Below are positions 56,650-64,000 of a DNA stretch of 64,000 nucleotides, in pieces. The DNA lies in NCBI RefSeq assembly GCF_037126465.1, contig NC_088207.1:42282143-42346142 (forward strand), given 5' to 3'. Numbering within the stretch: position 1 is the stretch's first letter; every line of letters starts with the position of its first letter. This DNA comes from Ornithodoros turicata (lineage: Eukaryota > Arthropoda > Arachnida > Ixodida > Argasidae). The notes beneath the pieces were generated by a model. It made no database searches and was not told where the DNA came from. It saw only the letters and a program-made list of their open reading frames with translations. Position numbers and translations under genes: made by a program.

Positions 56650-58480
56650 CAATCTGAGTAGGTGTCGATTCACCACTAACGATATGCAACGCAAAAATTC
56701 GCGGGAATACCTGCAAACTTAAGGCCGACATTGGTCAGGGCTACTCATTTTTATACACAATGCGACATGAAATGCTCCGAGCCGTCTGTTACATATGTGA
56801 AAAGAAACAGGAAACACACACGCGCGCGCCAAAAGTCGTGAAGCTTCGAAGCATTGGAGGAATATCGCGTGGGCACTGCTCGACTTATCTCTCCAGTCGC
56901 TTTGTCTACCCTGGATTAGCGCCTCGGTGTCTGTGTGTGTTCCTTGTGTTCGTGCCCCCGTCAAGAATTTTGGCGCTATGTTAGACTTTGCACCAACTGC
57001 ACTCACTCATCACTCATATTAGACCCCCTGGCTATGAGGTAGCGTTCTACTCCTAGAGTGCAAAACCTCCACACTTCATCGTCAAAATATAGTTGTTGTT
57101 GCACCAACTGCAAAGTGCCCCAACAAGCCCAACTGGAGACTCCACGTACAAGCTCACAGGGACTTTTTACTTATCTGCCTCACTCAGGGATAATCAGGAA
57201 GGAAGATACACTGCGCTTGTCGTCGAAGGTCCCGAAGTGCATTATTAGATTAGCTCATAAGAGTCCTCGGAGCGATTATCAGCGCGCCGAGTTGATCACA
57301 TCCCGTGCCGCAATGAGCCGTGTACGGCCACCACTGAGTCATCAAAACAAGGACACCTGTCAATGATATTTTTCGCGCCTCCAGCAAAGAAGCAACGACA
57401 AGGATCGAAGCTAACGTTTGTTGTTTTTGTTCGTGGTGGTTGGGTCAAAAGACAAATATATTTTAATCGAAAGCCGGATTCACGCAGTCCACGTTCGCGC
57501 GTTCGTCTAATCCAGTTCAGTTCATCCAGCTTTGAGTAAATTATACGAAAATCTCGTACAACAACTGACGTGAATGAGACAACGTTTTAACCACCTTGGT
57601 GACCTAGAATTAACGGTTTCCGGAATCGTTTTTGTGGGTGACACTTTAGAGGTTTCATGCAACGTCCCACTAAATCATCATCACTTATTTGTAGTTGTTG
57701 TTGTTCTTGTTGTTCATGCAACGTTTCAGCGTTACGGTTTGGTGTAGGATCAAACTAACCAATTAAATATTGTTTTTTTTTAATATAATAAAATTAAGTA
57801 AATTAAAATTAATTCGCAGACCTCACTAGCGGAGACAGCCACCGCTAAATTTTGATGCAGTCCGTTTAAGTGCCTGCGACATGAAACGCTGCAGCAAGGC
57901 TGCAGGCACGTCCACGTCCGAACACTCCATACGAGTAGGAGTCACGACTGTTGTCATCGTCGTCGCAAAACGTACAGGAGAAACCTTACTTGGCACGTTG
58001 TAGCGCCGCATTATCCGTGCACGAAACTGCCTTCCGCCATTTCACTTTAACATAGTGCGATGCGACGCACTGTGCATTTTCTGGTCGGGTGGCTGTCCCG
58101 CGTCACATTATCTGCCTGCACAAAGGGTAACTTTATGCCAAAATTCTGCGAGCGAGCGTCTCCTCCGAAGCTTTTTTGCATAATAAGGGGCGATCCGAGC
58201 GTCGTAGAGTGTCGAGAGCGGCAAGCTCAGAGCTAAACGGCGTAAACATGACGCCGCCAGAGTCGACTCATTAACGTCACCGAACCGCTTTGCTAAGTGT
58301 GTTCGTTGTGGTACACGTGCAGATCGAAAAGGAATACGCAAACTGAAGTGTGTGAGTTAGCTCGTAAAATATATGGCACAGCAGAACAAAAGTGTGCGTC
58401 TAAGGTGAGTTCATTAAAGTGCCGGTAATCTTGCCGATATGGTGAAGCCCCTGTCCCATCTACAATGGTGTCAAGATGAT
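56650..58480. other. No gene recognised
   Basis: Around 57070-57100, CACTTCATCGTCAAAATATA next to a TTG tract is the complement of the end at 36082-36118. A CACACGCGCGCGCC run lies at 56816-56830. Nothing coding was recognised. Confidence 0.45.
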
Positions 58481-58487
58481 CAATCCC

Positions 58488-58799
58488 CAACAACACATGG
58501 CTGTCCCATGGATATCCGATATACGTCAGAAATTGGATGTTGGTATATCCTGGGGATAACAAGTGTTGTCCGATATGTGTACGCTCACAGGTCCAAGTGA
58601 GAGAAAGAAGGGGTCCTCTTTGACGTCCGACAGACATCCAACCCAACAACACACGGCTGTCCTAGAGATATCCGACGTACATCTGAATCTGGATGTTGGG
58701 ATATCCTGGGGACAGCGAGTTCCGTCCAATATACGTACGAACACATGTTCAAGTGAGAGAAAGAAGAAGTCCTCTGAGACGTCCGAAGGATATCGATGG
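58488..58799. repeat. 156-bp tandem repeat, two units
   Basis: Units start CAACAACACA(T/C)GGCTGTCC at 58488 and 58644. Each contains GATATCCGA(T/C), TGGATGTTGG(T/G)ATATCCT, CAAGTGAGAGAAAGAAG and a GTCCTCT block. Divergence between units suggests an old duplication. GGATATCC-type motifs continue to 59625. Confidence 0.85.
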
Positions 58800-59386
58800 G
58801 ACGTTAAGTGAACGAGGGAGGGACATTTTATGGACATTTCTTCCAGCAAATGCTCCTAATAAAGCAGACGTAATATATTCTTAATGTCAAAGCACACATG
58901 CTACATTACTAATGTGAATAATTTAATAAATGTAACGACATTATTAGACTACATTATATTAATGGTTAACGTAGTAAATTCTACACCCAAACTTCGCGGA
59001 CTGCTCCAATGGGAGAGTCCCTCAATTTCTCGGCTCTGATTCGCTTTCGCTTTCTGTCGGTTTGCTGACTTGTTGTGCGCACACTGCCATGTTCAAATAT
59101 TCCAACCACCACCACTATGCTGGTTCTGTGATGCTTCTGAAAAAAGAAAGGAGTATTTACAGGGTACAATATCTGTAAAGGAGGGGACTATACTCATACA
59201 GATACCGTCACTTTTTCCTAACAGTTATGTTTCGAAAAAGGTGAAATTCATGATTCCGGTTTCAGTCACGGCATGTTGTCCCTTAGTTCTTAACTGTCTA
59301 TCCACATTAGTCTGTCATCCAACTGCCTATCCACACCCATCCTTTCTCCACTTTGACCTGTGAGCGTTCATACGGGCGAAGCCGCA

Positions 59387-59625
59387 GGATATTCCAACAT
59401 CCAGCTTCAGATGTACATCGGATATCCTTAGGACTGCCAGGTGTTCTTGGGGCATAGATCACCGCATATGTCCGTTTCTGGATATCCTGAGGATATCATT
59501 TCCGCGCTTCTTCATCGCTTCCGATTTTCTGCATCCACGCTGGATATCAGAGGGATATCCATCGGATAGGCGAATCCGACCACGGGCGTTAGGACATTAA
59601 TCGTACATCCAGTGGATATTCAGCG
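59387..59625. repeat. Inverted relative of the 156-bp repeat
   Basis: GGATATTCCAACATCCAGCT and onward to 59438 is the complement of 58656-58707 in the tandem repeat. Further GGATATC motifs follow at about 59480-59610. Together 58488-59625 may be the two inverted ends of one element of about 1.1 kb with subterminal GGATATCC repeats; the ends are not defined. Confidence 0.6.
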
Positions 59626-59626
59626 T

Positions 59627-60060
59627 TGTCGGGGATCAAGGACCCTCATGAGAGAAGTGGATCCCGATTTATCCCGCAACTTCCCCAATCGGCTGCCTCG
59701 CAACTTTTCGTCCATTATACACAGGCTCCGCCTCGGTGTCGCCGTCACCCTGCTCTTTAAATACAGGCTTGGTCGCTCGGACACCATGTTATGCTCCAGG
59801 TGCGCCGGGCTAGCAGATACCCAGCACGCGATCGTGGAATGTGTCCTCTTCAGGGTTCAACGAGAAAGGTTGCGAAACCGACTCAGGCTAACCACTACCG
59901 CTCCGCTGACTTTGGCGACAATCCTTGGGCCCTGGACCGACATCCTGCAACACCGTCGTGCCCTGCAGATATTCCTGGATTCTCTGCAAGACACCGGTCT
60001 CCTTTATGTTCTTTAATCCTGATGTGGGGCCTTCCTACCGTCTCTAAAATAAAGAAAAAA
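59627..60060 (+). pseudogene. 5'-truncated LINE ORF2 C-terminus with tail
   Basis: The open frame runs to a stop at 60016. It contains EVDPDLSRNFPNRLP, IIHRLRLGVAV, the knuckle MLCSRCAGLADTQHAIVEC and the terminal helix ALQIFLDSLQDTGLLYVL. About 30 bp after the stop comes AAATAAAGAAAAAAATG, likely the 3' tail. The landmarks match the minus-strand copies at 13769-14050 and 18740-18960. The ATG at 59612 lies in the neighbouring repeat, so it is not the true start. Confidence 0.8.
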
Positions 60061-60061
60061 A

Positions 60062-60300
60062 TGGCGTTCCTTCACAAATTTTTTGCGGGCGATCTATCTA
60101 ACGGATTTTTGTTCTGAAAACGGCTACGATATCAGGTGACCGAAAGGAACAGATGTTCTCATTGGGACAACTTTGTCGCTTTTATAATTAACAAGTTAAT
60201 TAATGAAAGTTAATTAAGACATTGCCTTTGGACTTTGTTAATGCCCTCCTAGGGAGTGCCCTTCAGCATATGCCATATTGCAATTGATTTCATCTTGGCA
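60062..60300. other. No gene recognised
   Basis: Short spacer with AATTAACAAGTTAATTAATG-type AT-rich sequence at 60187-60215. Confidence 0.5.
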
Positions 60301-60306
60301 AAAGTG

Positions 60307-60342
<36 letters not shown>
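60307..60342. repeat. (TA)n microsatellite
   Basis: About 18 TA units followed by a T run. Confidence 0.97.
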
Positions 60343-60353
<11 letters not shown>

Positions 60354-60443
60354 TATGTTCACAGTTAGCGTGGACACCCTGTATACATTGTGCAACATGT
60401 ATGTAACGTCATGTATCGCGCCTGCTGCTAAAGCCGCCCGAAG

Positions 60444-60731
60444 TTTTTTTTTTAATTCCGTTGTTGCGCCGCAAAGCAACTGTGGCTATGAGCGGCGTAC
60501 AGACGTGGACAGATGGAGAGAGGACAGCAGGAAGGAGTGGGGGACAGGGGGGGTTAGTATGTGTCCTTTGCCGACTTCATGGGGAACTGTGCCGACATTC
60601 GTCTGGAAAGTCTTCGGAAAACCCAGGGAAAACCACAGACAGCACAGCCGGTGACAAGATTCGAACCCGTGTCATCTCCCAGTCTCGGCGTGGAGAGCGA
60701 TCATCCTAACCACTATGCCACGGGAGCTGGT
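60444..60731 (-). mobile_element. Full-length tRNA-derived SINE
   Basis: Complete minus-strand copy with box A TGGCATAGTGG (60710-60720) and box B GGGTTCGAATC (60658-60668), the shared core, the TCCTGCTGTCC block, the long tail and an A tail (T run at 60444-60452). The flanks CCGCCCGAAG (60434-60443) and CCGCGCGAAG (60732-60741) form a 10-bp duplication with one mismatch. The head equals that of 42706-42990. Confidence 0.92.
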
Positions 60732-60744
60732 CCGCGCGAAGTGA

Positions 60745-62335
60745 AACAAGTCCTCGAGCTCCGGTGGGTCCGCAGAACTATGTGTATGTTAGAAGAAAAT
60801 ATTTAAAAAATTACATTATTTAATTAGAAATCAAATAAAATTACGTTACAAACAAAAAACATTAATGCACAGTACATTGGCGCACAATACGTACATGTGC
60901 CGCCACTCAAACAAATATTCGAAAACAATGTAATTCAAAACGCTGTTCATTTCATTACATGTTTACATCGTCCCCGGTTCGTAGCACCTTTCGAGCGAAT
61001 GGACGTGCAACAAAAAAGCGCTGTGCCATAAAAGGAACATGTTCTGGTAATTGAACACTGCACTTTACGAACAAAAAGAAATCGCTACATCACGTTAACT
61101 GGTATTTACTACTCGTGCGAGACCATCTTGGAACTCTAGCTAACAACATAATGTGCCTCTAATACGAAAATATTCGCGTCTATACGTCCTCGCTAAATAC
61201 TCTTTGCCGCCGAATTTTCAGTGCACACTTTTTTTCTCTGCGTTTTATACTAAGGCTAATAAGGAAGTACGCCGGCATCATCATCACCATCATTATCATT
61301 CTCATCATCCCCGACCGAGCCTTCAATGAAGTGAACACACTAGCAGGATCATAAATAGAGGAGGGCACGAGGCGATAAAGCCCATCACGTCTGCGGGTTA
61401 AATATAGAACAACGGAACGGGAAATTAACGCTGTCCTTGCCGGAACCTCCAAAGGCACTAATACGGTGTAGTGACAGGGAAGTGGTTGACTCCCTAAAAG
61501 ACCGCCTTTTATCCGTCCTCTCTTTCCCATGCGTGAGAAAACTTTTGTCTTGAGTGGCAGCGAAAGAGGTGGCTCGGCTGTGATTTCTAAACAATATATT
61601 TTCTTTTCGTCGTCTTTGCCGCTTTCGTCAAAGGAAGATGAATAATGCAAGAAAGCTCCAGATTTAACGAAGCAGGGTAATTATTTCCGCTGTCCTCTTT
61701 TCTGGCAGGAAGAAGGGGCGCGGAGCGAAGAGACCTGTGTGGAACCATGGGAGCTGACAGGTAACCACACCACAATGGAACGAAAAGGGCTAACGCGTGG
61801 TCGCGTGCGCTGTGCAGGAATTTACTGAGAAGCCCGATTTAAGAATAACTATCGGTGGCACAGCAATAAGGGATCGAGGTTTTCTAATTTCTTCGAAAGG
61901 GTGGGTCTGTGAACAAGTGTGAAAATAGTCTCGGTATTCGGCGGCCGCGTGTGATTGTAACAAGAGTTGGCGTAATCGGCAGACACACGATATCTGTCAT
62001 GATGACGCGAGGTCGCACCGGGTTTTTGAGTGGCCTCCTCACTGAAAATGGATCAACAGGTGGTGACTGCCTTTAACTGTGGTGCGGCGATTTCGGTCCC
62101 TAGAAGTACTTACAAATTCGGTGCCTGCCATTTTTTCAGCAGGTATTGAACATCTACCATGTGGTGCTTTTGTAGAAAGGACGCGGCATCAAATTCGTGG
62201 ACATTGAGATAAGCCTCACTGTATCTCACATGATGATGAGAGAGTCTTGGGCCCTAAGCGTTAAGTAACGTTGCGAGTGCTAATCCTCTTTGAGGAGTCA
62301 GTAATCTGAATTATACGTCGAACATTATTTGTATT
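60745..62335. other. No gene recognised
   Basis: ATCATC-type tract at 61277-61310. The minus-strand frames 61180-61650 and 61385-61594 overlap and contain the tract; no motif was recognised. Confidence 0.45.
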
Positions 62336-62350
62336 CAACATATTACTACT

Positions 62351-62446
62351 ACAAGCTAAACCCGAGAGAAGGACTCTGCACTCCTTGTCTCGGGTTTAGT
62401 TCGCAGTCATGCACCAGCCTGTCTGCACCATTTCGCTTTTGTCGAT
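62351..62446 (+). mobile_element. Short foldback insertion with 13-bp TSD
   Basis: ACATATTACTACT flanks it exactly (62338-62350 and 62447-62459). The first part folds on itself: CTAAACCCGAGA...TCTCGGGTTTAG at 62356-62399, with further pairing AAGGA/TCCTT. A unique 3' end CACCAGCCTGTCTGCACCAT then TTCGCTTTTGTCGAT follows. The 3' end resembles that of the 21.8-kb foldback, and the layout (inverted piece, forward piece, own 3' end, 13-bp TSD) repeats that of 34793-35821 in miniature. Confidence 0.75.
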
Positions 62447-62459
62447 ACATATTACTACT

Positions 62460-63250
62460 GAGACATTTTCAACGTTATTTCCGCCTTCTTTAGCCTGATT
62501 GAAGGTACTCCACGATCCCTTATTCCACTGTCAACACAGACTGAACACCACTGAAAAGGGAACCCTCCGCCTCTTCTCATGGAAATTCCAATAAGTGTTG
62601 CGCGCGTTTCGTAAAAGGCTGTGGTAGGCAGGTTGGCAGCTCCGTTTCGCAACAAAGCTCTGCAGGCAGAGCACGCTTTACAGAAGGAGCCGGCAGGTTC
62701 TGGCGGCGTATTGGAAGCAGTTACACGTGCAGAGGCGCAGTTTGCTTCGTTCCGGGAGAATAGAAGTAGAATTTCTTGTTCCCCGTGTATTTCAGGTGGA
62801 ATCATTCAAAACTTCTTTTTGTCAACAGTATCTACTGCACTGAATTCCTTGTGCAAGTGCGCAAAAGGCAGCATCGTGACAAGCAAGCATATTGATTCAG
62901 CGATCGCCCCGCAGGGCCGTGTTCGTCCATCAGTGGCTTTGTAGGGTCACTCATTTTGATTGAGTTTTGGTGCCTACTGGTCCGAGTTGACTTTTAACAT
63001 CCGTTGCAATGCAGAAATAGGCACTGGAAATTACAAAAATAATGTATACTATTGTATAATGTAAATTAATAATGTAAACTTTTGTAGCATAGTGCGAGAA
63101 ACATCCTGAAAATATTCGAGCAGTAAGTAATTCGTAACAAAACTGTCCTCTCGAACTCGCGCGTTATGAAGAGTCGAGGAAGAATGCAGATTGTAATCGT
63201 CACTGCTCAAGTTATAGAGAGTGGAAAAAACAGGAACCTGTATTTGGAAC
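62460..63250. other. No gene recognised
   Basis: The overlapping frames 62455-62805 (-) and 62621-62944 (+) show no motif or splice context. Confidence 0.45.
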
Positions 63251-63257
63251 AGACGCC

Positions 63258-63265
63258 TATAAAAG
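63258..63265 (+). promoter_or_regulatory. TATA-box candidate
   Basis: TATAAAAG lies 41 bp upstream of the ATG at 63299. A start site about 25-30 bp downstream would leave a 5' UTR of only about 10-15 nt, which is short. It is only meaningful if the frame below is real. Confidence 0.35.
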
Positions 63266-63298
63266 GGGATAAAGTGTTTTCTCGTTTTTTCTGAGGTT

Positions 63299-63604
63299 AT
63301 GGAAGGCACGCGTTGCGTAAACTGTCGTCTCCACACGACGTTCCTCTACGTTGTACTTTTCGTTCTGTTACAGGCGTATTCGTTTGCCGACCTTACAAAA
63401 CCCGTTGACGCGTTCCCGTCCTCTGCGGTAGAAAATTATGCTGGAAAGGGAAAGGAAGCAAGAAGGAGGAAGAGCTACCGTAGCTCCGTCTACCGTTTGC
63501 GTTCCCAAAGACGCGACCGTAAGAATCCTGAAGTACAGTGCTGCCTCTGGAGGGGACAGGGGGCGAAGCAGCGACATCGTACATTCTCTCTCACGGCGAA
63601 ATAA
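63299..63604 (+). CDS. Candidate secreted peptide precursor, first exon
   Basis: A 101-codon frame begins with a short polar N-region and a hydrophobic stretch (FLYVVLFVLLQAYSFA, residues 15-30), which looks like a signal peptide cleaved near residue 30. The next part is basic, with RRRK (about residues 55-58) and RR pairs before residue 75, possible convertase sites. A donor-like ACC|GTAAGA at 63519 suggests the true exon may end there in phase 1. I do not recognise the family: a neuropeptide or salivary peptide precursor is possible. A longer minus-strand frame (63368-63991) covers the same DNA, and base composition does not decide between them. Confidence 0.35.
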   Translation: MEGTRCVNCRLHTTFLYVVLFVLLQAYSFADLTKPVDAFPSSAVENYAGKGKEARRRKSYRSSVYRLRSQRRDRKNPEVQCCLWRGQGAKQRHRTFSLTAK

Positions 63605-63609
63605 TGTCG

Positions 63610-64000
63610 GATGGAGGACGATGAGAATGATGCCATTTAGTGGTTCAGTGAAGCTAAACTCCTGCTCTCTGTAGCTTAATTTTGGGACATACTCGTTAAT
63701 GGTGCATCGGAGGAATGCGCTTAATATCTGCGCATTGACATTTATTGTGGTGTGATGAGGAGGACAAGGAAGAAGGAAGGTTCTGTGAGGGAGGGTGGTG
63801 ACGTTGGGGCTTCGAGCGGCCTGCCTGCGGTATGGTTCTGAGAAGACGAACTGGGAGCAGCTCGTGAACGAACAGACGCAGAACATTACATTTATGTTTC
63901 TTGTGTCAGGGGTGAAGTTGCCAAATTCGATAGTTAACGAATGTGCATTCATTGAAGGACAAAAATTCCCAAGAATTAGGGAACATAGCATTCACGAGAA
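63610..64000. other. No gene recognised
   Basis: Sequence to the window end. If the peptide gene is real its next exon would be here or beyond; no acceptor plus open frame stands out. Confidence 0.4.

Noticed and set aside
63368..63991. 207-residue minus-strand protein opposite the peptide candidate
   Set aside because: No recognisable motif. Length alone is weak evidence, although it shows that the plus-strand call is uncertain too.
1..64000. CRISPR arrays, bacterial operons or rRNA genes
   Set aside because: No regularly spaced direct repeats with unique spacers, no ribosomal RNA landmarks and no bacterial gene organisation were seen.

Overview
This is a eukaryotic, almost entirely non-coding window. 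There is no bacterial-style gene packing, no long host open reading frame, and simple repeats and transposon relics occur throughout. The tRNA-derived SINEs, the Copia element primed by an internal initiator-tRNA fragment, the RNase H-bearing LINEs and the many TIR elements suggest an arthropod. A chelicerate, probably a tick, is my best guess, because the SINEs recall the Ruka family of ticks. That is recollection, not a search result.

Layout. 0-13.5 kb: SINE pieces, a decayed Ty3/gypsy integrase (4.6-5.7 kb, minus), small inverted-repeat elements (7.0 and 9.7 kb) and an intact-ended non-autonomous hAT (11.5-12.3 kb, 8-bp TSD). 13.5-20.7 kb: three related LINE 3' ends in reverse orientation, one with a 428-codon open frame carrying RNase H, then SINEs and a hAT-like element with CCCGG-rich ends. 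21.7-26.2 kb: a foldback insertion, a LINE tail and a Copia element with both LTRs, TSD, PBS, gag and RNase H, but without protease, integrase and reverse transcriptase. 28-32 kb: a tandem SINE pair and a run of TIR elements. 32.3-33.1 kb: two short exons that together encode the N-terminal part of a THAP zinc-finger domain; this is the best candidate for host-type (or domesticated) coding sequence. 34.8-35.8 kb: a 1,029-bp insertion with perfect 490-bp inverted arms, a hammerhead-like motif in each arm and a 13-bp TSD; it looks Penelope-like. 42.7-60.7 kb: full and partial SINEs, a near-perfect MITE hairpin, LINE C-termini, two hAT-like elements with 8-bp TSDs (one nested in a SINE tail) and a 156-bp tandem repeat. 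The last 1 kb holds a TATA box followed by a short frame with a signal-peptide-like start.

How the parts relate. The SINEs share one core but carry two different tRNA-like heads and two different tails. One tail closely matches sequence in the 3' part of the local LINEs, so SINE and LINE look like partners. Three foldback insertions share an architecture (inverted piece, forward piece, own 3' end), and two of them have 13-bp TSDs; this is the most unusual system in the window. All alignments were made by eye.
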